Source: Planctomycetota bacterium (GTDB lineage Bacteria; Planctomycetota; MHYJ01; WSZJ01; JACPWG01). Taken from it: 64,000 bases of DNA. Numbering within the stretch: position 1 is the stretch's first letter; the number at the start of each line of letters is the position of its first letter. The stretch covers positions 62,001 to 126,000 of the forward strand of contig JACPWG010000104.1 of NCBI GenBank assembly GCA_016197205.1, written 5' to 3'. A program made the translations under genes and the position numbers. Positions 1-9,600 of the stretch are shown here, in pieces. Under the pieces are notes generated by a model that worked only from the letters and a program-made list of their open reading frames with translations, made no database searches and had not been told where the DNA came from.

Positions 1-1917
1 GCGCTCACCGAGGGCGACGTGCAGGCGCGCGACCTGCGCGCCGCGATCCTGCGCGCCCTCGTGGGACTCGATACCGGGAGCGACGCCGCAGGGGCGGCGC
101 GCGTACCGGCCGCGGTCGCGGGCGACGCTTCGACACCGCCCGCGGCACTTTCCTCCGTTGCCATCGACTGCGCGCGGGGCCTTCGCCTCGCCACGACGTC
201 CTCGCGGCCGGAGGATCGCGCCGCGGCGCGCGCGTTGCTGGACGGCGTCGTACGCGCCGATCCGTCCATCGAGGACGCCTACGAAACGCTCGCGCAAATC
301 GCGGAACAGGACACCGGTCGCGCCGCGGCGATCGCGATTTACAGTCAGGGCCTGGAGGTGGACAAGGGCTACTTCCCGTTCTGGCTCGGCCGCGCCGCGC
401 TTCGTATGAACGAGGGGAGCGCGCGCGCTGGGCGTGGCGAAGACCCGACGCCGTACTTTGCGCCCGCCGAGTCGGACCTCGAACGCGCCCTCGCTCTGCA
501 CCCCGACGGTGTCGCCGCGCGGCTGCGACTCGGCGCCCTCCGCTCGGACTGGGGCAAGTATCGCATGGACTCCGGCCAGGACCCTTCCGACCTGCACGCC
601 AAGGCCGACGCGGACTTCGCGAAGGTCCTCGCCCTCGAACCCGCCAACGCCGAGGCCTGGCTGTTGCGCGGCATCACCTCGCTGAATACGGCCTATTTCG
701 ACCGGAGAGTCGGTCGGAATCCCGAGCCCGGCTACCGTCGTGCCGCGGAGCTGCTTACGCATGCGCGGGACCTTTCGCCACAACGGGATCTGGCGTGGAC
801 GAGCGCGGGCATCCTGCACATGAACTGGGCGCTCTACGCCATGGACCACGGGGCCGAGTCGGAAGGACTCTTCGCACAATCGGTGGGGGAGTTCGACGCC
901 GCGCTCGCGCGTCGGCCGGACTCCGCGGAGATCTGGCTCATGCGGGGGCTCGTGCGCACGAACTGGGGGAACTCGCGGTTGGGGCGCGGCGAGGACCCGA
1001 GCGATATCTACGCCCGCGCCGCCGCCGATTGCGACAAGGCCCTGGAGCTGGAGCCCGCGTCCGCGCCGTCCTGGATGCGACGCGGCCTCGTGGAGCTGAA
1101 CCGCGGGTTCTGGTCGTACTCGCGCGGCCGCGACCCGGAGCCGAACTACGCGGAGGCCGAGCGCCGGTTCGCGCGTGCGCTCGAGTTGAATCCGAAATAC
1201 GCCGAGGCCTTTTCAAAGCGCGGGCGGTTGCGGATGAACTGGGCGTATCACCGAGCGGCGCACGGCCAGGACCCGGAGCCGCTGTACGCGGGGGCCGTGG
1301 AGGACCAAGGGCGGGCGATCGAACTGAACCCCTCGGACTTCGAGGGCTGGCGCGAGCGCGCGACCGTGCGGCTGAACTGGGGCGGCTATCGCATGGGGTG
1401 CGGCGGCGATCCCACCGCACTCTATGGAAAAGCCGAAGACGACTTCGAGCAGGCGCTTCGCCTGAATGCCGCGTCCGCGGAGACGTGGTACGCGCGCGGG
1501 GCGATGCGGATGAACTGGGGGACGTACCGAAAGCGGAAGAGCGAGAATCCGGAGAAGCAGTACGCGTGGGCGGAGGAGGACCTGGGGAAGGCGGTGGAGC
1601 TGAACCCGCAGGCCGCGCAGGCGTGGCTTACGCGGGGCGCGTTACGGTCGCTGCAATCGCTCGTCGAGGGGGACGCGGGGAGGGACCCGGGGCCGCGTCG
1701 TGCAGCGGCGCTGGAGGACCTCAGTCGCGCGGTCCGGCTCAACGGGCGGAGCGCGGAGGCGCACTGGCGTCGCGGCGCCTTGCTTTATCAGCTCGGGCGC
1801 TGGCAGGAGGCGATCGCGGACTTCGAGGAGGCGACGCGCCTGAATCCGTCCTGCGCGCCGATGTTCAAGGAGGAGTTGGCGGACGCGCGGGCGAAGGTCG
1901 CGGCGGGCGGGCGATGA
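1..1917 (+). CDS. TPR-repeat protein, N-terminus outside the window
   Basis: The reading frame is open from base 1, so the gene probably begins upstream; the first start-like codon inside is GTG at 19. After about 120 residues of helical sequence come ten tandem units of exactly 46 residues (bases 379-1758), each with a TPR-like W-x3-G opening helix, then N-W-G-x-Y-R, G-x-D-P-x3-Y, and a second helix ending in L-x-P. One ordinary 34-residue TPR (1759-1860) closes the array. The units look like TPRs with a 12-residue insertion between the helices. Such arrays act as protein-binding scaffolds, and in planctomycetes they often form the C-terminal half of Ser/Thr kinases, which could be encoded upstream here. 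No enzyme motif is visible in this part. Confidence 0.8.
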   Translation, partial: ALTEGDVQARDLRAAILRALVGLDTGSDAAGAARVPAAVAGDASTPPAALSSVAIDCARGLRLATTSSRPEDRAAARALLDGVVRADPSIEDAYETLAQIAEQDTGRAAAIAIYSQGLEVDKGYFPFWLGRAALRMNEGSARAGRGEDPTPYFAPAESDLERALALHPDGVAARLRLGALRSDWGKYRMDSGQDPSDLHAKADADFAKVLALEPANAEAWLLRGITSLNTAYFDRRVGRNPEPGYRRAAELLTHARDLSPQRDLAWTSAGILHMNWALYAMDHGAESEGLFAQSVGEFDAALARRPDSAEIWLMRGLVRTNWGNSRLGRGEDPSDIYARAAADCDKALELEPASAPSWMRRGLVELNRGFWSYSRGRDPEPNYAEAERRFARALELNPKYAEAFSKRGRLRMNWAYHRAAHGQDPEPLYAGAVEDQGRAIELNPSDFEGWRERATVRLNWGGYRMGCGGDPTALYGKAEDDFEQALRLNAASAETWYARGAMRMNWGTYRKRKSENPEKQYAWAEEDLGKAVELNPQAAQAWLTRGALRSLQSLVEGDAGRDPGPRRAAALEDLSRAVRLNGRSAEAHWRRGALLYQLGRWQEAIADFEEATRLNPSCAPMFKEELADARAKVAAGGR

Positions 1918-2034
1918 GAGGGGCGTGGTCGGGGGGCGCTCCGGAGCCGGGACCGCGGAGTGCCCGGCATGCACGCTTTCCTGCGCAGCGCCGTTGCGGA
2001 GGGAGATCTCGCGAGCCGCCCCCGCATCCGCCTG

Positions 2035-3453
2035 CTACGTGAGCACACGCAGGACCTCGGCGGCGTCCACGATGCGCACTCCCGAGACGGGCCGTCGTGG
2101 TCTGACGGCCGACGGCACGAACAACACCCGATGGACCTCGACATGGTCGCTGCGCAACACCGGCGGCAAGCCCTTCGCCACGAACGCCCTGGTGAGGTGA
2201 CGGAGCTCGGCCGCCGAGACCTCGTGCTCTGCCCACTTCACTTCCCCCAGCAGCATGCGCCGGCCGCTCAACGAAGCCGCTACGACGTCCCACTCGGGAC
2301 CGCCGCCGTGCCAGAATCGACGCGCCGGTTCCCAGGGATCGTCCTCCCGGGAAGAGACCGGGGTCGTCCGCAGACCTGAAACGGCGGCTCGGCAGAGGTC
2401 TTCCCAGGCTTCGGCGAAGAGGCGGGTCCGCGCCGCCTTCCAGACCCCGAGTCTGACTCGCCTGGGGGCCTGAGCGAGCAAGGCCCGGTGCGGCGCGACC
2501 GTGCGGAACCAGAAGCGGAAGAACGGATCGGCCACCCGGTAAAGCGCCCGCTTCGAGGACTTCTCCGACTCTCCGCTCGGGATCTCCCTGCGGACCAGCC
2601 CGAGCTGGACGAGTCGGACCAGCGGGCGGCCGAAGGAGGTTGCTGGCTGGCCGATGCGGCCGGCGATTTCGCTCAGGCGGTGGGCCCCGAGGCCGATGGC
2701 GTCCAGGATCGGACGAAGCGAAGTGGCCGGCGGCTGCTCTTCGAGCAGCAGGCGCTCCGGCTCCTGATGGAGAGGTGCAAGCGGGTCCAGGACGCAGCGG
2801 TCCACCGCCGTATCGAGGTCGGCGCCGACTCCGTCGGCGAGCTCCCAGTACCGGGGGACGCCGCCCCACACGCTGTAGGCGCGCAGACACTCCACCGGGT
2901 CTGTGAGCCTCAACGCCGGTCCGATGTGGCCCGCGGCGAGTGGCTGGACTTCGAGAGCGTCGTCGGCACGGCCGTAGAGCGGTGCGGCGGCGTCAAGCAC
3001 CAGGCCCTGCATCATGCGTTGGCTCGAGCCCGCCAGGGCGACCACCAGGCGGGCCGGTCGGGCGTCCTCCTCCCACCAGCGCTGGATGACGCTGGGAAGC
3101 TCGGGACTGGCAGCGGCCAGCCAGGGAAACTCATCGAATACCAGCGGGCCGCGCCAGGCCTGCGCGGCGGCCGACTGGGCGATCCGGCGCAGCAGGGCGT
3201 GCCAGGTCGGATAGTGAACCTCGGCGAGGCCCGGGAAGCGCGGCGCCAGGGATTCGGCAAGGTAGTGCCGCTGGATCCCAGGGGCGGATTGGTCGGCTAC
3301 GGTGTAGACGCCCCGGTGGCGCAGGCACCATTCCAGAAGCAGACGTGTCTTGCCGACGCGGCGACGCCCCCAGAGCACGGCCAAGCCGCCCTCAGACCGC
3401 GCCATGAGGGCGTGCAGACGGTCCAACTCACGGTGGCGATCAAGGAAACGCAT
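2035..3453 (-). CDS. AAA ATPase, ATPase_2 + DUF234 nuclease-like protein
   Basis: This 472-residue protein has a Walker A motif GRRRVGKT at residues 29-36 and a Walker B LVFDEF around 104-109, as in ATPase_2 proteins common in archaea and many bacteria. Around residue 300 a Y-R-V-A-D-P-F-F-R-F-W-F segment marks the start of a DUF234-type C-terminal domain. It is followed by an E-W-D-V-V-A ... G-E-V-K-W pattern, typical of PD-(D/E)XK nuclease folds. The cellular role of the family is not established; defence or mobile-element links have been suggested for relatives. The ATG at 3453 lies only six bases after a -10 box, so the transcript is probably leaderless. No partner gene is adjacent: the next gene is divergent. 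Confidence 0.85.
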   Translation of the reverse strand: MRFLDRHRELDRLHALMARSEGGLAVLWGRRRVGKTRLLLEWCLRHRGVYTVADQSAPGIQRHYLAESLAPRFPGLAEVHYPTWHALLRRIAQSAAAQAWRGPLVFDEFPWLAAASPELPSVIQRWWEEDARPARLVVALAGSSQRMMQGLVLDAAAPLYGRADDALEVQPLAAGHIGPALRLTDPVECLRAYSVWGGVPRYWELADGVGADLDTAVDRCVLDPLAPLHQEPERLLLEEQPPATSLRPILDAIGLGAHRLSEIAGRIGQPATSFGRPLVRLVQLGLVRREIPSGESEKSSKRALYRVADPFFRFWFRTVAPHRALLAQAPRRVRLGVWKAARTRLFAEAWEDLCRAAVSGLRTTPVSSREDDPWEPARRFWHGGGPEWDVVAASLSGRRMLLGEVKWAEHEVSAAELRHLTRAFVAKGLPPVLRSDHVEVHRVLFVPSAVRPRRPVSGVRIVDAAEVLRVLT

Positions 3454-3459
3454 GGCCTA

Positions 3460-3487
3460 ATTATATGCAGCAACGCATAATGTTCAA
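3460..3487 (-). promoter_or_regulatory. Promoter of the ATPase gene, probably leaderless, with a palindrome in the spacer
   Basis: On the minus strand TTGAAC (3487-3482) and a perfect TATAAT (3465-3460) are separated by 16 bases. Only six bases separate the -10 box from the ATG at 3453, so the predicted first transcribed base is the A of the start codon. The spacer carries the palindrome TATGC-N6-GCATA, partly overlapping the -10 box, where a repressor could bind; that part is inference. Confidence 0.6.
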
Positions 3488-3731
3488 GAGAATAGTTGTA
3501 GGTCACGCCTGTGGAATCAGTACTCGCAACCCCGTAGCTGCCGCAGCCGCCGCCGGGGAGGAAGCCGTGGACGTGCAGGCCGTGATCGCGTCGTCCCGCT
3601 TGACGCCGGTGCGGACCCGCACGAGGCCGCGGAGGCGGCCGCGGTGGCCCCGTCTCCAAATTCAGATTGCTTCGGCCCAGGGTGTTCGGTAGACTCCGGG
3701 ATTGGAATCCCTTATACGATGGAGGCGGACC

Positions 3732-4520
3732 ATGCCCTCCCCCTTCCCCGGGATGGATCCCTACATTGAGCACCCGGAGGTGTGGAGCGACTTCCACAGT
3801 GGGCTGGCAGACGAGCTTCGGGCTGAACTGAACCGGGTGCTCCAGCCCCGATACGTTGCGCGGCTCACTCCGCGAGTGACCTACGAAGTCGTGGAGGTGG
3901 ACGAGAGGCGAAGCGTTCGTCCGGATGTGGCCGTCTGGCGAGCCTCTTCCTCGACCGAGCCCACGACCGGTGTGGTAGGTGCCATCAAGAGCGCGCCCGT
4001 CGAGAGCACCGTCGAGATGGAATTGCCGTTGCGGCTCCACACCGTGGAGATTCGCGAAACGGGGACGCTCCGGCTGGTCACGGCGATCGAGATCCTGTCC
4101 CCCGTGAACAAACGACGCGACCATCAGGCTCACACGGATTATCTGCGAAAACGCCGCGAGCTGCTGCGGTCGGATGCGCACTTGATGGAGATTGACCTGC
4201 TGCAAGGGGGGGAGCGTCCTCCGCTCCAACGACCGGTACCGGCGGCCCCCTACTATGTAACGCTGAGTCGGTGGGACCGCCGCCCCTACGTCGAAGTCTG
4301 GCCCCTTCTCCTGCGGGAGAGCCTGCCCGTGCTGCCGGTTCCGCTGCTGGAACCGGATCCGGACGTGCCGCTGGCCTTGGGGTCCGCCGTCTCAGCCGTC
4401 TACGATCGCGGTGCCTATGCCCGACTCATTGACTACCGAAACCCGCCGCCGCTCCCCGCACTCACCGGGGAGGAAGCCCTGTGGGTCGAAGAGTGCCTGC
4501 GGGCTCAGCGGGCTCGGTGA
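3732..4520 (+). CDS. DUF4058 family protein
   Basis: The 262-residue product starts M-P-S-P-F-P-G-M-D-P-Y-I-E, the hallmark N-terminus of DUF4058, followed by the family's V-R-P-D-V-A-V segment near residue 60 and the I-E-I-L-S-P-V-N-K-R motif near residue 120. That motif resembles the core of restriction-like nuclease folds (I-E-x-L-S-P), but this is inference and no function is established for the family, which is common in planctomycetes and cyanobacteria. The ATG at 3732 is chosen because GGAGGCGG lies just upstream and because the family always begins with this motif; an in-frame ATG at 3702 would add ten unlikely residues. Confidence 0.85.
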   Translation: MPSPFPGMDPYIEHPEVWSDFHSGLADELRAELNRVLQPRYVARLTPRVTYEVVEVDERRSVRPDVAVWRASSSTEPTTGVVGAIKSAPVESTVEMELPLRLHTVEIRETGTLRLVTAIEILSPVNKRRDHQAHTDYLRKRRELLRSDAHLMEIDLLQGGERPPLQRPVPAAPYYVTLSRWDRRPYVEVWPLLLRESLPVLPVPLLEPDPDVPLALGSAVSAVYDRGAYARLIDYRNPPPLPALTGEEALWVEECLRAQRAR

Positions 4521-4833
4521 CGGCAGTGGCGACCCTCGTGGCGGAGATCCGGGGCAGCAGTGCCGGTTGCGGTGAAGGCCGTCGGACGGCGGGTCGGACA
4601 GGGTCGTGGCTTTGCGGCGCGCGCCCGCCTCGTTCGCCGAGTCCTCGGGGGAGAGGCGAAAGATGAATGATTAATACACGGCGTCCACCTGCGGCTCGTA
4701 GAGGCCCCAGGCGACGATGTAAGGGATTTCGCCGAGCAGCGGGTGGGAGGGGAAGCAGGAAGGGAGATGCGCGAGTTGACTCGGGGGGGCAGGGGCTGCG
4801 TGGGCAGACGGCCGGTGACGGGGGGCCGGGCGA
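4521..4833. other. Convergent intergenic region without a gene
   Basis: This 313-base gap separates two convergent genes. There is no convincing start, ribosome-binding site or terminator. On the minus strand, frame residues ending at a TAA at 4673-4671 read like a protein tail, but no start can be tied to them. Confidence 0.4.
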
Positions 4834-5640
4834 TCAACGGCCGGCTGCCAGGTTCAGTTCCTTGAGCCAGCCAAGGAAGTCGGCGGCCAGGCGGGGTTCG
4901 TCAATTGCCGGGTCGTACGCATGGATTCGCAGGTGCCGGAGGTCGAACGGAGCACGCGCCACTTCTCGGGACAAGAGGGCAAGCGTCTTCCCCTTCCCCA
5001 GGGCATACCCGACCTCGATGGCAACGTTCGGGTTGCATGCACTTCCGAGGTGAGGAGAGACATCCGCGATGACGAAATCGCACGTGTCGATCATGCCCCG
5101 GACCGACTGGAAGATCTCGTCCGCCCCGGTCGGGTCATCCCCCCGGATGATTTCGATGGAGCATTGCGCGGCGGCGATTCGGAGCGCGTCCGCGACAAGG
5201 CTGAATTCCGGGTGGAAGGGAATGGCGAGGAAGGCCCTGGCGAGGATGTCGAGCTTGTGCTGCTTCACGACGGCACGAATCGTCTCAACGAATTCGTCCT
5301 CTCGGAATTCCTTGCCCAAAACGCGATCAAACCCTCGACGCAGGGCTTCGCCCAACGCATCGCTTTGTGCAGTCAACAGTATGGCAGGAGCTCGAACTCC
5401 CGCTTCGCGAATCCTGTCGAGAAGTTGAAAACCATCCATCCCCGGCATGCGGAGATCCAGAATCAGCAGGTGGGGCCTTGAATCTTGCAGGGCTTCCAGC
5501 AGATCCATCCCGTCAGTAAATCCTCGGAATTGACACGACAAGCGTTTCCTCAGGAACAGCTTTACGCGAAGAAGCATGAGTGGGTGGTCGTCAACGACCC
5601 AGACAGAGAGGTGCGGATAGGTCTGCGGCGGGGTGGGCAT
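4834..5640 (-). CDS. Response regulator fused to a nucleoside deoxyribosyltransferase/TIR-like domain
   Basis: Residues 11-130 form a CheY-like receiver with the acidic pair D17-D18, phospho-acceptor D62 in L-L-I-L-D-L-R-M-P-G, T90 and K110, so it should be phosphorylatable. Residues 135-268 are a Rossmann-like domain: F-L-A-I-P-F near 137, then D-F-V-I-A-D-V-S, N-P-N-V-x-x-E-V-G-Y-A and F-D-L-R-H-L-R. This order matches the deoxyribosyltransferase-like/TIR-like families that cleave or bind nucleotides such as NAD. There is no DNA-binding domain. A nucleotide-acting output switched by phosphorylation is an inference. No histidine kinase gene is adjacent. The start has no clear ribosome-binding site. 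Confidence 0.75.
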   Translation of the reverse strand: MPTPPQTYPHLSVWVVDDHPLMLLRVKLFLRKRLSCQFRGFTDGMDLLEALQDSRPHLLILDLRMPGMDGFQLLDRIREAGVRAPAILLTAQSDALGEALRRGFDRVLGKEFREDEFVETIRAVVKQHKLDILARAFLAIPFHPEFSLVADALRIAAAQCSIEIIRGDDPTGADEIFQSVRGMIDTCDFVIADVSPHLGSACNPNVAIEVGYALGKGKTLALLSREVARAPFDLRHLRIHAYDPAIDEPRLAADFLGWLKELNLAAGR

Positions 5641-5716
5641 TGTAACGACCCTTGGCGTTTGAGGGGGCAGGTGGCGGCCGGAAGCACGAGCAGCAACCTA
5701 CCGCTGAAGATATTTC

Positions 5717-5970
5717 GTAACCGTTCACCACGGGGGCACGAAGAAACGGAGGCCTCACGGAGGACCGTCGCCGGCTTTGCGAACACACGAGTGTCCACAA
5801 GCAATTGCGTCGGATTTCTTTCTGACAGGATCACAGGATCAACCGGATATGGCATTGGAGAATCCTGCGGATCCTGTTATCCTGTCAAAACAGAGTCGCC
5901 AGATTCTGGAATCGACATGTCAACCTCTCCGTCCCTCCGTGGTGATGCGTACCTCCCCGTGAACGGTTAC
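5717..5970. repeat. Triple-nested inverted repeat
   Basis: Three inverted repeats sit inside one another. The outer arms are GTAACCGTTCAC at 5717-5728 and GTGAACGGTTAC at 5959-5970. The middle arms begin CACCACGGGGGCACG (5726 onward) and end CCGTCCCTCCGTGGTG (to 5944). The inner arms are TGACAGGATCACAGGAT (5823-5839) and ATCCTGTTATCCTGTCA (5871-5887). The block fills most of the gap between the response regulator and hicA, and contains no plausible gene. Confidence 0.75.
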
Positions 5971-5976
5971 CCGGAC

Positions 5977-6161
5977 TCATGGAGGCGGGATCTGTAACTC
6001 TCGGCAGATCGTCCGCGCGGGAAAGTCCACAATCTCACGGTGCCGCGGAATGGCGGCGTACACGCCCTTGGCGGGACTCCAGTACCAAGTGTGCTTCGCC
6101 CCTTCCCGAAGCCGGCGCAATCGTGGGCATGAAGGTGCGCGATCAAGTCGCGCCGTTTCAC
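5977..6161 (-). pseudogene. hicA: HicA-like toxin, frameshifted
   Basis: The N-terminal frame starts with GTG at 6161 and reads M-K-R-R-D-L-I-A-H-L-H-A-H-D-C, typical of HicA mRNA interferases. The family's C-terminal half, R-E-G-A-K-H-T-W-Y-W ... I-P-R-H-R-E-I-V-D-F-P-A-R-T-I-C-R-E-L-Q-I-P, continues in a different frame down to the stop at 5977. One missing base near 6112-6117 (a C in the GCCGG stretch) would explain the break. In HicA this half carries the catalytic histidine (G-x-H-x-x-Y/W), so the product as read here is inactive. The start overlaps the hicB stop (GTGA). A sequencing or assembly error is the main alternative to true decay. Confidence 0.7.
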
Positions 6162-6388
6162 GACGGCCCGCTCGCGATCTGGACGCTAAGATGCTCAACG
6201 CGGCGATGCGAGCCGATCAACACCTCGGGATCAATCGCGGCCAACTCGAGCAGGGCGCTCGCGAGACTCGCGCGAGCCTGTTTGAGGGTCCGTTCCTGAC
6301 TGTTCACGCCCGGTACGGTCGGGACGTACACCACGTACCACGGACCGTGGCGCTCGAATACCGCCTCGACCTGAAGAAGACGTCGCAT
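6158..6388 (-). CDS. hicB: HicB-like antitoxin
   Basis: This 76-residue protein has the small HicB fold: an N-terminal strand pair (V-F-E-R-H-G-P-W-Y-V-V-Y-V-P), the family turn P-G-V-N-S-Q-x-x-T, and a helix (L-K-Q-A-R-A-S-L-A-S-A-L-L-E-L). HicB proteins neutralise the HicA RNase and often repress their own operon. The ATG at 6388 is chosen because AGAGGA lies six bases upstream; a longer frame to 6502 would add residues foreign to the family. There is no added DNA-binding tail. The stop overlaps the hicA start, so the two were translated together, antitoxin first. Confidence 0.75.
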   Translation of the reverse strand: MRRLLQVEAVFERHGPWYVVYVPTVPGVNSQERTLKQARASLASALLELAAIDPEVLIGSHRRVEHLSVQIASGPS

Positions 6389-6609
6389 CGGTTTCCTCTC
6401 CATGTGGTGCCGTCGCGATTCTAGCACCGTAGGGAGGCCCCAGTCAACGGACCCGCCCGTCCCCCAGTTCGTCGCGCCGTGCCAGGTCGAGGCGCGCGAC
6501 ACCGTTCACTCCTTCCACTACGATGCGGCCCCAGGTGAACTCGCGCCCGGTGCCGTCCGCCAGCCCAGGGAGACGGAGAAGGTCCGAACGCCCGGGCGCA
6601 CGACCCGCA

Positions 6610-9600
6610 TCATCTTCGCCCGGCCGCCGCCTCGAGCAGCCGCTCGACGGACGCCGGCCGCTCGGCGCATGCCCGGAATGCCTCGCGGGCGGCGTCGGCG
6701 CCCTCCGCGTAGCCCAGCGCGTCGTCGAGGAGAGCGAGATACCCGAACCAACGGGCGATCGGCGCGTCGGCGGAGGCGAGGTGTCGCCGGACGCGCTTGC
6801 GGGCCGCGCCGAGTGCATCCTTCGGCGACGGCGACGGCGATGCCGACGGCGACCCGGGTGTCGCCCCCGGCGCTGACGCCGACTCCGCCCCCGTCTCCAG
6901 TCCGGGCCGCGAACCGTCAGACTGCCGGAGCGAGAGAAGCACGGAGGCGACGGTCTGGATGCGGTCGTCTTTCGATGGCCGCTCCAGATATTCGCGGAAG
7001 ACGAGCGCGGCCCGCGCGCCCGGCGCGAGGTCCAGGAAGTCCCCGAACGCGTCGAACACGCCGTCCGCGTCGGCCTCGAGCAGCTCCAGGACGGCCTTCT
7101 TCGCGGCGGCAAGACGCTCCGCCCCGCACTCCTTCCAGGCTGACGCCGCAAACCATTCGCAGACGGTTGCGAGCCGGCTCCGCAGACCCAGGCGGCGCGC
7201 TTCCGCGAGCGCATCCAGCGCCTCCGCGGCCCGGCTGAGCCGCGCCAGGCCGATGCCTCGCTCCGACAGCGCCACGGCTCGGAGCCAAGGGTCCTTTGTC
7301 GAGCGCGCGCACTCCTCCGCGAGGCCTGCGAGCGCCTTCCACGCCCGCACGAGGCGGTGGCGCGCGAGCCGCGCCTGCGCCTCCGCGGGGTCGCTCCAGT
7401 CCGCGTCGGCCCGAGCGACCGCCTTGGGGTCCCTGCCCCGGAGCGCAACCACGCTTCCATCCCACGACCCGAGGACGACGTCGGGGAGTCGGTCGCCGTC
7501 GAGGTCCGCGAGCGCCACGGCGCTTTCGACGCGGTCGCCCGTTCGGAAGCTCCAGAGGAGCCGGCCGTCCCGGCCCGAGAGGGCATACAGGTTCGAGTCG
7601 ATCGAGCCCACGAGGCAGTCCAGCACGCCGTCGCCGTCCGCGTCCGCGAGGACCGCGTCCGCATGCACGCAATTCCCGGCGCGTGCGGTCCAGAGGCGGG
7701 CGCCGTCCTTGCCCGAGAGGGCGTAGACGACTCCGTTCGTCGAGCCCGCGATGCAGTCGGGGACGCCATCGTTGTTGATGTCGGTCGTCGCGGGCGTGCC
7801 GATGAAGCCGCCGTTGGTCCGGGTCGTCCAGAGCACGGTGCCATCCCGACCGGAGAGGGCCAGCATCGCGTCGGCGGTCGAGCCGATGAGCACGTCGGGG
7901 ACGCCGTCCCCCCGCAGGCGCGCGAGCGCGGGAGACGAAAAAACGGGGTGGCCGCTGACCCGCTTCTCGTGCACGTCCCCATTGGCGTCGACGGTGCGGT
8001 GCACGGCGCAGTCGGCGGGGTCGCCGGTCTCCTGGCTCCAGAGCACGCGTCCGGTCTTGCCGGAGAGGGCGTACACCCGACCATCGCCTGAGCCGATGAC
8101 GGCATCGAGCACGCCGTCGCCGTCGAGATCGGCGAGCGCGGGTGAGGAGTCCACCTTGCCCCCCGTCTCGGTGCGCCAGAGGACGGACCCGTCGCGCCCC
8201 GACAGCGCGTAGACGGCGGAGTCCTCCGAGCCCACGATGCAGTCCGGCACGCCGTCCCCGTCGAGCTCCAGCACGGCCGGCGCAGAAAGAGTGCTTCCGC
8301 CCCCGGTGACCACCTGGTCCGTGTTCCCCACGGCCCGCTTCCAGAGTACGTTGCCGGTCCGCCCGGACAGCGCGTATACGCGGTGGTCGAGGGCGTTCAC
8401 AAGAAAATCGGTCACGCCGTCGCGGTCGAGGTCCACGGGCACGGCGCGCGAAAAGATGTTGGTCTGGGTCGTCAGCGTCCACAGCTCGAAGCCATCTCTT
8501 CCCGAGAGTGCGTGGATCTTGCAGTCCCCCCCTCCGACGACGCAGTCCGGAACGCCGTCCCCATCCAGGTCGGCGAGGGTCGGGGTTGTGGCCGCGCGGT
8601 CCGGGAGCCGGGCAGTCCATAGGAGGCGCGTGGCCGACGCCGACAGGCAGCGCAGCTCGGAGGCCGGTTCCGCCTCGTAGCCGAAGGGAAGGACGCAGTC
8701 CCAACTCCTATCCCCCTCCACGTCCCCGAGCGTCGGCGCCGCCAACGCCCGATTGATCGGGTAGCTCCAAAGGGGACGCCCGTCCCGGCCGGAGAGGGCC
8801 AGGATCCGATGCTCGCAACCGACGACCGGGTCGCCTACCATGTCCCCGTCCAGGTCGCGCGCGGCGCCGCAGACCCTCGACTGCGCGGCCGAGTCCGCTC
8901 GCCACAGCTCGTTTCCCTGTCGACCGGAGAGGCAGAGCACCCTGCCAGGGGACCACTTATCCGCCGTCGTCACTACCCAGTCGGGTGTTCCGTCGCCGTC
9001 GACATCGTCGCTGACCGCGAGGGAGTACGCGTCCTGCTCGAGCTCGTGGGTCCAGAGCGGGGTTCCCTTCCTCCCTGAGAGCGCGTAGAGCCGCCGATCG
9101 TGCGGGGCAACGACCACGTCGAGCACGCCGTCGCCGTCGAGATCCGCAACGCCGGGCGTCTCCGAAATGCCGCCTCCGGTTGCGAAACTCCAGAGCACCG
9201 ACCCCTTGTCCCCTGAAGCGACGTAGACGTTTTTGTCGGTCGAGCCGACTACGCATTCCAGCCGCCCGTCGCCGTCCAGGTCGGCGAGAACGGGCGAGGC
9301 GTTCACCTGCTTTCCGGTCTTGAGGCACCAGAGCTGGCCGCCGTCGGCGCCGGGGAAGGCATAGACGTTCCCGTCCCCGCAACCGACGACGACGTCGCAG
9401 ACGCCGTCGCCATCGAGGTCGGCGAGCGCCGGCCGTGTCTGGACCGGCGCCGGAAGCCGGCTCTTGCCCATCCACGCCAGGGTCCCAGCGCGGCCGGAGA
9501 TCGCGAGCACCTTGCCGTCCCAGGTTCCCGCCACGACGTCGAGGATGCCGTCCCGGTCCATGTCCGCGAACGCCGGCGTCCCGACCCCGGCCTTGCCCGG

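Noticed and set aside
4671..4800. Minus-strand frame that reads like a protein tail (G-E-I-P-Y-I-V-A-W-G-L-Y-E-P) before a TAA
   Set aside because: It has no credible start or ribosome-binding site and too little length to recognise; it could be a gene remnant or chance.
6444..6609. Open frame downstream of the large kinase with protein-like composition
   Set aside because: The frame is shared with the antisense/shifted shadow of the kinase gene, has no start of its own, and matches no family.
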